A stretch of 64,000 bases of DNA from Deltaproteobacteria bacterium (GTDB lineage: Bacteria; Myxococcota_A; Polyangia; Nannocystales; Nannocystaceae), in the NCBI GenBank assembly GCA_016709225.1, contig JADJEE010000001.1, positions 682,001-746,000 on the forward strand, written 5' to 3'. Positions 51,489 through 59,800 of the stretch are shown here, in pieces. The notes below the pieces were generated by a model that saw only the letters and a program-made list of their open reading frames with translations, was not told the DNA's origin and ran no database searches. Made by a program: the position numbers and the translations under genes. The first letter of the stretch is position 1, and each line of letters opens with the position of its first letter.

Positions 51489-52412
51489 ATGCTTTCGCGC
51501 GCCCGCTTCGCCACGCCGTTGGTCCTCTCGCTGCTGCCGGCCGCGTGCGTGTGGACCTCGGACGGCGGCTTCGCCCAGCGCCACGAGTCGAGCTGGGAGG
51601 CCAGCGTCGCGTCTGCGCCGGGCTCGTTCGCGGGCGAGCCGATCGTCGTGCAGGGCGAGGGCGACGTGACCATCGTCGGCGTCGCGGGGCTCGATCACGT
51701 GAGGGTCACGGCGGGCTTCTACGCCGGTGCAAACGACGATGACGACGCCGAGGCGGCCTTCCGCGACGTCGCGACGCAGCTGTCGATCACCACCTGGCAG
51801 GACGTGTGGCTGGTGCAGTGCAACCAGGCGGCCGCCGATCACGGCAGCGCGGTCGCGTCCGCGACCGGCTGCAGCCACATGCGCATCGAGGTGCCGCAGG
51901 GCACCCGCGAGGCGCCGCTGGTGCTGACCGCGAGCACCGACTTCGGCGGCATCCATCTCTCGCAGGTCGTGGTCGAGGGCCTCAGCCTGCGCGCGCCGTT
52001 CGGCCTGGTCGCCGATGTGGTGCCCACCGACGGCGCGGCGATGGAGATCGTCGGCGACGACGATCTCGTGAGCGGCATGTGCTCGAGCTGGCTGCGGGTA
52101 CCCAGCGGCACCGCCTTCGACGCGCTGACGATGAGCGTGTCGCAGCTCGAGCGCGGCTACGTCGGCGACGATCCCGATGATCCGCAGTTCTGGCTGCAGG
52201 TGCAGCTCGAGGGCTTCGACGGCGCGCCCACGCTTGCCGATCACACCCGCAGCTGGTCCGGCGCGCTGGCCGGCAGCGGTGCTCGGGTCGAGCTCGCGAC
52301 CGTGCACGCCGACCTGGGCAAGGCGATCGTCACGACCGGCGAGGTGCCTGCGGCGCAGGGCAACCTCTGCGCGTCGCTGTCGCTGCCCGGCGGCTGGCAG
52401 ACCCCCGAGTGA
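51489..52412 (+). CDS. Lipoprotein, hypothetical
   Basis: 307 residues. The signal MLSRARFATPLVLSLLPAAC is followed by VWTSDGGFAQR. The body is beta-strand-rich with repeated VQGEGDVTIVGVAGLDHVRVTAG- and HLSQVVVEGLSLRAPFG-type segments that recall right-handed beta-helix or adhesin-like folds. A few Cys occur. I do not recognise a family. ATG 51489 is used; upstream frames have Arg-rich noise. Confidence 0.7.
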   Translation: MLSRARFATPLVLSLLPAACVWTSDGGFAQRHESSWEASVASAPGSFAGEPIVVQGEGDVTIVGVAGLDHVRVTAGFYAGANDDDDAEAAFRDVATQLSITTWQDVWLVQCNQAAADHGSAVASATGCSHMRIEVPQGTREAPLVLTASTDFGGIHLSQVVVEGLSLRAPFGLVADVVPTDGAAMEIVGDDDLVSGMCSSWLRVPSGTAFDALTMSVSQLERGYVGDDPDDPQFWLQVQLEGFDGAPTLADHTRSWSGALAGSGARVELATVHADLGKAIVTTGEVPAAQGNLCASLSLPGGWQTPE

Positions 52413-52459
52413 TGGGCGAGCGACTTGCCGCCGCGGGCGGGGGCGCGCATGCTGACGTG

Positions 52460-53158
52460 ATGCGATGCTTGGGCTGGATGGTGGTGGGCGGGATCGTGTG
52501 CGCGTGCGGACCGGTGGTCGCCGACGACGGCGGTGCGGATGGCAGCAGTGACAGCGGTGGTGCCTCGGGCACCGCGACGACCGGGCTCGACAGCTCTGCC
52601 ACCGGCACCGGTACCACCGTAGCGTCGAGCACGACGTCGACGTCGATCTCCACCAGCGGCGACCCCGATGGCAGCACCGGCGAGGCGCCGCAGGGCGAGA
52701 TCAGTGGACGCTTCCTGCTCGCGTTCTCGGCGGTCATCGATCCGACCCATCCACTGCAGTGGGAAGTGCAGGTGAAGGACTCGGGCGCCGGCGCTGCGCG
52801 GACACTCGAGCTGGTGTTGCAGCCGTTGTCGCTCGACGTCGGCTCGACCACCACGCCGCGCCAGCCGGTCGGCACGCCGACGCCGGTGGTCGTCGAGGTC
52901 GGCGACGACGGGGCCTTCACGGTGCCGCTGCCGGGGCTGCAGGTCCCCGGTGAGGCCAACCCCATCACCGGCGGCGACCTCGGGGTGTCGCTGGTGCTCG
53001 CGGCGGGCATCCGCTCGCCGGATCTGTGGTGCGGCGAGGGGATGGGCACCGTCACGCAGCCGCTGATGCTCGATCTGGCGGGCTCGACCTTCGCAGCGGC
53101 GCGCGTCGACGACGGCGCGCCGCTGCCCGACGCGTTCCCGACCTCGTGCCCGCAGTGA
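52460..53158 (+). CDS. Lipoprotein, hypothetical
   Basis: 232 residues with signal MRCLGWMVVGGIVCAC (lipobox-like), a Thr/Ser/Gly-rich linker of about 60 residues, and a 140-residue beta-rich domain containing GRFLLAFSAVIDPTHPLQWEVQV and GDLGVSLVLAAGIRSPDLWCGEGMG. No family recognised. GTG 52457 and ATG 52409 are alternative starts. It starts 47 bases after the previous lipoprotein stop. Confidence 0.65.
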   Translation: MRCLGWMVVGGIVCACGPVVADDGGADGSSDSGGASGTATTGLDSSATGTGTTVASSTTSTSISTSGDPDGSTGEAPQGEISGRFLLAFSAVIDPTHPLQWEVQVKDSGAGAARTLELVLQPLSLDVGSTTTPRQPVGTPTPVVVEVGDDGAFTVPLPGLQVPGEANPITGGDLGVSLVLAAGIRSPDLWCGEGMGTVTQPLMLDLAGSTFAAARVDDGAPLPDAFPTSCPQ

Positions 53159-53252
53159 CGATCGCCCGCGTGTCGCGGCGGTTCTGCCCGAGCGCGGCGC
53201 GCGGGCGCGCGCATGGACAATCGCGCGCGCGCTCGGGCATCCTCGCTGCCGC

Positions 53253-54965
53253 ATGAAGCGTTACGAGACCGACGTGCTGATCATCGGCGGCGGCGGAGCG
53301 GCGACGGCCGCGACCATCGCGGCCCACGAGGCGGGCGCGCGCACGCTGCTGGCGGTCAAGGGGCAGTTCGGCGTGCCCGGCGTGCGCGGGGCCGGGGCCA
53401 CCAGCAACCCCAAGGCGGACTTCTGGACCATTCGCACCGTCGGCCCCAAGGGCGGTCTCTTCAACCCGCCCGACGCGACCTGGGCCGACATGGTCCAGGC
53501 CGGGCTCGGCACCGCCGACGCCAAGCTGTGCCGCGTGTTCGTGGACGAGGTCGCCGATGCAATCAAGCGCCTGCGCGGCATGGGCATGAAGTTCCAGAGC
53601 AAGATGCTCGCGACCATGCCGGCCTCGCCCGACACCAAGGGCACCAACAACATCGTGCAGATCCAGAAGGCGGTGATCGCCGGCACCAACACCCAGGTGG
53701 TCGAGCACGCCAACCTCACCGATCTCATCGTCGAGAACGGCCGCTGCTTCGGCGCGGTCGGGGTCGACGACGACGGCGAGCCCTTCGTCATCGATGCCGG
53801 CGCGGTGGTGCTGGCGACTGGCGGCGTGGGCCAGCTGTTCCAGTACAGCTTCAACCCGCCCGGCAACACCGGCGACGGCTACGCGATGGCGCTGCGGGCC
53901 GGTGCCGAGCTCTTCAACATGGAGTTCATGCAGCAGGGGCTCGCGACCACGTGGCCGACCCAGGCGATGATCATGCTGTACGAGATGCCGGAGCCGTACC
54001 GGATGTTCAACCGGCACGGCAAGTCGTTCGTGCACGAGTACCTGCCCGACGGGTTGTCGCTGCAAGAGGTGAGCAACCTGAAGGCCTACCACTGGCCGGT
54101 GTCGAGCCGCGACGCTGCGATCCACCTCGATCGCGCGATCCATGGCGAGGTGCTCGCGGGGCGCGCGACCGAGCACGACGCGGTGCTGCTCGATCTCTCC
54201 GGCACCAAGCGCGGCTTCCAGCCCGAGGTGTTCGTCGAGTACATGCACGGCATCGGCATCGATCTCGAGCGCGACCTGCTGCAGATCCAGCTGCACCACC
54301 ACACCAGCAACGGCGGCGTGCGCATCGACGAACACGGCCACTCACGGGTGGTGGGCTTGTTCGCGTGCGGCGAGACCTGCGGCTGGCAGGGCGCCGATCG
54401 CCTCGGCGGTACCATGCTCGGCGGCTCGCAGGTGTTCGGCTGGCGTGCCGGTGGCCAGGCCGCCCACGTCGCGAAGGATCGCCCGGGCCCGCAGCTGCGC
54501 CAAGACGGCCTCGATGCGCTGCTGCTGCAGCGTGTCGCGAAGCTGCGGGCGACCGGCGGCAAGACCCGCCCGGGCGCGCTGCTGCCCGCGCTGCAGCGCA
54601 CGATGTGGCGCGAGCTGCTGGTCGAGAAGGACGCCACCAAGCTCGCGCGTGCGCGGGCGTTCGTGCAGGAGCAGCGCGCGCGGATCGACGACGACCTCTG
54701 CATCGGCGAGCCCTTCGACGTCGCGCTGGCGTTCGAACAGCGCAACCTGCTCGACGTCGCCGAGGTCATCATCGGTGCCGCGGAGTTCCGCACCGAGAGC
54801 CGTGGCTCACACGTGCGCGCCGACTACCCCGAGCGGGATGACGCGCAGTGGCTCACCAACGTGTTCGCGACCCGCGAGGGCGAGACGCTGTCGCTGCGCA
54901 AGCAGTGGGTGAACGAGTCGTGGTCCTCGCAGGACGGCGACATCCGCATCCGCCCCTGGGGCTAG
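53253..54965 (+). CDS. FAD-dependent oxidoreductase, SdhA/FrdA-like
   Basis: 570-residue flavoprotein of the succinate dehydrogenase/fumarate reductase/aspartate oxidase family. The FAD dinucleotide motif is VLIIGGGGAATAATIAAHEAGA. VVLATGGVGQLF, HHHTSNGGVRID and FACGETCGWQGADRLGGTMLGG are the conserved substrate and flavin blocks. The substrate-capping region is present, but no Fe-S or membrane subunit is adjacent, so it may be a stand-alone dehydrogenase. The stop TAG lies within the left arm of an inverted-repeat element, so the last codons may have changed by insertion. It starts 94 bases after the lipoprotein. Confidence 0.88.
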   Translation: MKRYETDVLIIGGGGAATAATIAAHEAGARTLLAVKGQFGVPGVRGAGATSNPKADFWTIRTVGPKGGLFNPPDATWADMVQAGLGTADAKLCRVFVDEVADAIKRLRGMGMKFQSKMLATMPASPDTKGTNNIVQIQKAVIAGTNTQVVEHANLTDLIVENGRCFGAVGVDDDGEPFVIDAGAVVLATGGVGQLFQYSFNPPGNTGDGYAMALRAGAELFNMEFMQQGLATTWPTQAMIMLYEMPEPYRMFNRHGKSFVHEYLPDGLSLQEVSNLKAYHWPVSSRDAAIHLDRAIHGEVLAGRATEHDAVLLDLSGTKRGFQPEVFVEYMHGIGIDLERDLLQIQLHHHTSNGGVRIDEHGHSRVVGLFACGETCGWQGADRLGGTMLGGSQVFGWRAGGQAAHVAKDRPGPQLRQDGLDALLLQRVAKLRATGGKTRPGALLPALQRTMWRELLVEKDATKLARARAFVQEQRARIDDDLCIGEPFDVALAFEQRNLLDVAEVIIGAAEFRTESRGSHVRADYPERDDAQWLTNVFATREGETLSLRKQWVNESWSSQDGDIRIRPWG

Positions 54966-55130
54966 TACCTCGACACAGCGATAGTGACGGGCCATAACAC
55001 CGCCCTGACCGCGCCTCGCTGCGTTGCCGCACCTTGAAATACGCCCGGTATTCCGGCGGCACGGCGCCTTGCGGAGTCGCGGCCATGACGGCGTTCTGAC
55101 CCATCACTATCGCTGTGTCGAGGTACTAGC
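54961..55130. mobile_element. 170-base element with perfect 27-base terminal inverted repeats (MITE-like)
   Basis: Left arm 54961-54987 begins GCTAGTACCTCGACACAGCG; right arm 55104-55130 is its exact reverse complement. The interior (54988-55103) continues the pairing imperfectly: GGG near the arms, CCGCG-type blocks, and GAAATAC opposite GGAATAC near the centre. The whole element can fold into a long interrupted hairpin. There is no coding frame or clear target-site duplication visible. It starts at the stop codon of the FAD oxidoreductase. It could be a non-autonomous transposon, a REP-like element or a transcription stop. Confidence 0.8.
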
Positions 55131-55172
55131 AGGGTGCGGCGGAACGCGAAGCGTTCTTCCGGGACCCTGCTA
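55127..55172. repeat. 46-base hairpin abutting the inverted-repeat element
   Basis: TAGCAGGGT (55127-55135) pairs with ACCCTGCTA (55164-55172) and GAACGC pairs with GCGTTC around a GAA loop (55148-55150). The middle is imperfect. Its left end overlaps the right end of the larger element by four bases. It may be a terminator for the convergent genes or a second repeat copy. Confidence 0.7.
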
Positions 55173-55403
55173 GCGCCGACGCTCGCCGCCGCGGGGCGCG
55201 AGGCCGGCGATGCGCCGCCTGTCGGGCAGGAACGCGCCCCACAGCGTGCGACTGTAGGGCGGCTCGGAGGGCGGCCACGGCTCCTCGACGATGCCCACGG
55301 CGGTGGGCTTGGCCGGCGCGGCCACGGCGATCCGTCGCAGCACCAGGCGCCCGAGCGTGCGCGCGGGGGGAGAGGTCGGGTCCGACGGGCTCACGCGCGT
55401 CAC
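55170..55403 (-). CDS. Small hypothetical protein
   Basis: 77 residues from GTG 55403 (GTG 55394 is an alternative). The sequence is Arg/Pro-rich with RLVLRRIAVAAPAKPTAVGIVEEPW, PPSEPPYSRTLWGAFLP and ends LAPRGGERRR; the middle looks protein-like. The stop is inside the hairpin (55170-55172). It lies just downstream of the fructosamine-kinase-like gene on the same strand. The frame is uncertain. Confidence 0.35.
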   Translation of the reverse strand: MTRVSPSDPTSPPARTLGRLVLRRIAVAAPAKPTAVGIVEEPWPPSEPPYSRTLWGAFLPDRRRIAGLAPRGGERRR

Positions 55404-55462
55404 GCTAGCGGTCGCGCCCGCGTGCACGCAAGAAACCGCCGCAGTGCGGGCGCGAAGTCGCG

Positions 55463-56335
55463 TCACCGCAACGCGTCGACGCAGCTGGCCAGGCGGCCGC
55501 ACCAGCTGTCGCCGAACATCGCGACGTGGACGAGCAGCGGATAGAGCTGATACAGCGGCACGCGCTCGGCTGCGCCGGGGGCCAACGGCGCGACCTCATC
55601 GTAGGCGTCGAAGCACGCCCGCGCGAACCCACCGAACAGCCGCATCATCGCGAGGTCGACCTCGCGGTGGCCACCGTAGACGGCGGGATCGACGAGCACC
55701 GGCGCCCGTGCTGCATCGAACAGGACGTTGCCCGCCCACAGATCGCCGTGCAGGCGCGCGGGCGGCTCGGGCGGGCCCACGAGCGCAGGCAGCCGCGCAA
55801 CCACGCCCTCGATCGCAGCGGCGAGCGGGGCCTCGAGGCTGCCGGCGTCGCGGGTGCGTCGCACCAGCGGTAGCAGTCGCCGCTCGCCGTAGAAGCGCGC
55901 CCACTCGTCGTCGATCCGGTTGTCCTGGGGCACTCGGCCCATGAAGTTGTCGCGCCCGTGGCCGCAGCTCGGAGCGCCCGCGCGGTGCAGCCGCGCCAGC
56001 GCCCGACCGAGCTCGGCCTGCGCGTCGGCGGTCGCCGGGTGCACGTCGATCCACTCGAGCGCGAGCCATGGTGTGTCGTCCGAGCCGAGCCCGCGCACGG
56101 CCGGCACGCGCACGGCCTGGGCCGCGGCGAGCCACTGCAGGCCCTCGGCCTCGGCCGCCAGCCACGGCGCGTCGCCGGGTCGGCCCACCTTCACGAACAG
56201 GCGCACGTCGCCGCGCTCCACGAACCAGCTCGCGAAGCTGTCGCCACCGGTGGTCGGCCGCACGCGCCCGGCTGCGCCGCCGAGCAGCGCGTCGAGCTGC
56301 TCGATCACCGCCTTCGGTGGCTCACGCGAGTGCAT
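55463..56335 (-). CDS. Fructosamine kinase/ketosamine-3-kinase family protein
   Basis: 290-residue aminoglycoside-phosphotransferase-fold kinase. ARLHGDLWAGNVLFD carries the catalytic Asp and Asn, and LVDPAVYGGHREVDLAMM has the metal-binding Asp with the family pattern. The N-lobe has PTTGGDSFASWFVE and VRLFVKVG. Such enzymes phosphorylate protein-bound ketosamines, which destabilises glycated adducts. ATG 56335 overlaps the phosphatase stop by 14 bases, so translation is coupled. It follows a protein kinase and an LMW phosphatase, a grouping that also occurs for YniA-like/LMW-PTP fusions or neighbours. Confidence 0.9.
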   Translation of the reverse strand: MHSREPPKAVIEQLDALLGGAAGRVRPTTGGDSFASWFVERGDVRLFVKVGRPGDAPWLAAEAEGLQWLAAAQAVRVPAVRGLGSDDTPWLALEWIDVHPATADAQAELGRALARLHRAGAPSCGHGRDNFMGRVPQDNRIDDEWARFYGERRLLPLVRRTRDAGSLEAPLAAAIEGVVARLPALVGPPEPPARLHGDLWAGNVLFDAARAPVLVDPAVYGGHREVDLAMMRLFGGFARACFDAYDEVAPLAPGAAERVPLYQLYPLLVHVAMFGDSWCGRLASCVDALR

Positions 56336-56828
56336 GGCGCTCGCGCAGGAACGCCAGCAGGCCCGCGCAGCCGCGCTCGCACTGGTCGAACACCTCGTCG
56401 AAGCCCGCCGGTCCACCGTACCAGGGGTCGGGCACGTCGGCGGCCCCGTCGTCGTCACGCACGCCGGGCTCGAAGCGGCCGAGCAGCACGACCTTCTTCG
56501 CAGCGGCCGCGTCGCGCGTCAGCGTCAGGAGCCGTCGTCGATTGTCGCGATCCATCGCGACCACGAGATCGAAACGATCGAAGTCGGCGGGCACGAAGCG
56601 ACGGGCCCGCGAGGGTAGCGGCACGCCGCGGGCCTCGGCGACCGCACGGCTGCGCGGATCGGCGCGCTCGCCCTCGTGCTCCCCCGACACGCCGGCACTG
56701 TCGATCGCGATGCGGTCCCGCAGGCCGGCACGCTCGACCAGCTGCAGCATCACGCCCTCGGCCGTCGGTGAGCGACAGATGTTGCCGTGGCACACGAAGC
56801 ACACCCGGACGACGCCCGCTTCGCTCAC
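56322..56828 (-). CDS. Low molecular weight protein-tyrosine phosphatase
   Basis: 168-residue LMW-PTP. The P-loop VCFVCHGNICRSPTAEG holds the catalytic Cys and Arg (C-x5-R), and DPWYGGPAGF supplies the acid Asp. In bacteria these enzymes dephosphorylate Tyr kinases or phosphoarginine and often regulate exopolysaccharide export. GTG 56828 overlaps the kinase stop by four bases. The order kinase, phosphatase, ketosamine kinase suggests co-regulation. Physical substrate unknown. Confidence 0.93.
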   Translation of the reverse strand: MSEAGVVRVCFVCHGNICRSPTAEGVMLQLVERAGLRDRIAIDSAGVSGEHEGERADPRSRAVAEARGVPLPSRARRFVPADFDRFDLVVAMDRDNRRRLLTLTRDAAAAKKVVLLGRFEPGVRDDDGAADVPDPWYGGPAGFDEVFDQCERGCAGLLAFLRERHALA

Positions 56829-59800
56829 GGAGGCACCAGCGGTCCGTTGCCGAAGCCAGGCAGCGGCGTGGGGCCGGGCTTGGGCTTGGGCTTGGGCTCG
56901 GGCTTGGGCTTGGGCTCCGGCTTGGGCTTGGGATCCGGCTTGGGCTTGGGCTTGGGCTCGGGCTTGGGCTTGGGATCCGGCTTGGGCTTGGGCTCGGGCT
57001 TGGGCTTGGGCTCGGGCTTGGGCTTGGGGGTTGGATCGGGCGTCGGATCCGGCGTCGGGTCGGGCGTTGGATCCGGCTTGGGATCGAGCGTTGGATCTGG
57101 CTTCGGATCCAGCTTCGGATCGGGCGCTGGATCTGGCTTCGGATCGAGCTTCGGATCGGGCGTCGGATCGGGCGTCGGATCGGGCGTCGGATCGGGCGTC
57201 GGATCGGGCGTCGGCTCCGGCGTTGGCTCGGGCACAGCGTCCGGCGTCGGCTCCGGCGTCGGCTCCGGCGTCGGCTCGACCTCGGGCACGGGGTCGGGCG
57301 TCGCGGTCGGCTCGCCATCGGTCGCCGCCGCGTTCGCGGCGACGCTCTGCTCGGCGGCGGCCCGCGCCTGACGCCACGCGACGACCCGCGGCCACGCCAA
57401 CACGCCACCACCGACGAACACCAGGCCGACGAGCGCCGCGATCGCGATCATCAAGCCGCGGCGTCGCGGCCTCGGCTCGCCGACGAAGGTGCCCGTGTGA
57501 TCGGTGGGCGGCTCGGAGGCGAACGGCTGCGTGACGCCGACGTGCGCGCTTGCCTGCGGCATCGAGGCCGACGCGCTGGGATGGGGCAACGACATCGGAC
57601 CGCTCGCATCGGCGCCGGGCGGAGGCACCGGCGGCGCGGCGGCGAGCATGGCGAGCACCGCGTCCTTGTCCACGGCGGCCAACATCGTGCGATCGACACC
57701 CGAGGGCGGCGCGGTCGCAGCCGGCGAAGGCGTCATCATCGTGCGATCGCTGGCCGGCACCGGCCGTGGCCCCTCACCGAGGAACACCGTGGTGTCGGTG
57801 CGCGGCGGCGCCATGGCTGGATCACTGCCGGGCGTGATGCTGGTGCGATCGACCGACTCGGGCGGGAGCGCGCTGCCGAACGGCACGCTCGGCGGCATCG
57901 TCTTCGCGGTCGGACGCGGCGGCACCGCGCCCTGCGGTGCGCCACCGGGCAGGGTCGAGCTCGACGACGCCGGCGCGCCGCCGGGCAGGGTCGAGCTCGA
58001 CGGCGGTGGTGCGCCACCGGGCAGGGTCGAGCTCGACGACGGTGGTGCGCCACCGGGGAGGGTCGAGGTGGACGACGACGGTGCGCCGCCGGGGAGGGTG
58101 GCGCCGGACGACGGCGGTGCGCCGCTGGGCAGCGTCGGCACGCCGCGCGCCGGCGTCGCGAAGGGGCCGGGTGGCATCGTGCGTGCGGGCGGCGGTGCCA
58201 TCGGTCGCGCCGCGGCCGGCGGTGCGCCACCGGGCAGCGTCGCACCCGCGCGCGGCGGCGAGCTCGGGGCCTGCGACGGCGGCATCGGCAGCTGCGCGAG
58301 CGCGGGCGCGACCATCGTGTGATCGACCCCCGACGACGCGGGCGCGATCATCGTGTGCTCGCTCGATCGCGGTGGCGCGATCATCGTGTGCTCGCTCGAT
58401 CGCGGTGGCGCGATCACGGTCTGCTCGCTCGCCGGCGGCGGTGCGATCATCGTGTGCTCACTCGATCGCGGCGGTGCGATCATCGTGTGCTCACTCGATC
58501 GCGGTGGCGCGATCATCGTGTGACCGGCCGCTGCTGCGCCGGAGCCCTGTGCCGCACCGGGCAGCGTCGCGGCGAAGTCGGTGGCGGACGCGGCGGCATC
58601 GGGTGTGCCCGCCGTGAACTCGGCACCCGCGGGTCGTTCACCGCGCAAGAACGCGGCCTGCTCGTCGCTCATCGGTCGCGTGGGTGCCGGTGGGCCGGGC
58701 GGCATCGGTGCGCGCGCGGGCATCGGTGGGCCCGGCATCGCGCCGGGCGGCTGGGTCGGCACCACGGTGCCGCGTGAAGCGGGGGCCTGGGTCGGCACCA
58801 CCGTGCCGCGTGCGGCGGGGGCTTGGGTCGGCACCACGGTGCTGCGTGCCGCGGGGGCCTGGGTCGGCACCACGGTCGCGCGCGAGGGCGCCGGGGGGCC
58901 GCCGACGCTGCCGGGGCCCGCCGGGATCGAGACCGTCGGCGCAGCGTCGATCGGACTCGGTACCGCGGCCTCGGGGGCAGTGGGGCGGGCGGCGCCGGGC
59001 GGCGCCGGTGGGGCGCCGCGGGCGGGCGGCGCAGGTGGCTGTGTCGCGACCGGTCGCGCGGGCATGCGCGCGTCGGAGCGGGTCTCGGTGCCCGAGCGCG
59101 CCGGTGCGGGCGCGCGCGCAGCCACCTGCACGCCGGTCGCGGGACGCCGCGAGACCCCGGCCGACGCCGGCTTGGCGCCGGTCGGCGCCGCGGCACGCAC
59201 GGCCGCCGGCGCTGCGGCGGATCGCGGTGGGGCGGGCCGCTCCACGCGGGCCTCCGAGCCGGTGCCCTCGACGCGTCGCAGCGGCACGTCCTGCCACGGC
59301 AGTGGCTTGTCGCCGAAGCGTTCGACCAGATAGCTCGACAGCAGCGCCGCGCTCGGACGCACGCCGAGCTGGTGGCACAGCTGTTCGAGGTCGGCCTGCA
59401 TCGCGGCCGCGGTCGGGTAGCGGCCGGCGGGGTCGACCTGCAACGAGCGCATCAGGATCGCCTCGAGCTGCGGCGGGTAGCCGGGCACGATGCCGGACGG
59501 CGGCGGCACGGTGCCGGTCAGGATCTGATGCAGGATCGCCAGCTCGTTCTCGCCGCGGAACAACCGCTGCAACGTGGTGAGCTCGTACAGCAGGATGCCG
59601 ATCGCGAACACGTCGCTGCGGCGATCGACCGGATCGGCGCGGCACTGCTCGGGCGACATGTACGAGGCCTTGCCCTTGAGCATGCCGGCCTGCGTGACGT
59701 GGGTCGCGGCGGCGGCCTTCGCGATGCCGAAGTCGACGATCTTGACCTCACCGCCCTGGCTCACCAGCACGTTGGTCGGCGACACGTCGCGGTGCACGAT

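Noticed and set aside
48485..51673. Long minus-strand open frame opposite the antiporter
   Set aside because: His/Arg/Asp-rich shadow with no domain; the plus strand carries the conserved proteins.
56860..57300. Short regular repeats that could suggest a CRISPR array
   Set aside because: Units are 6-36 bases, in frame, and encode PEPKPKP; there are no unique spacers.
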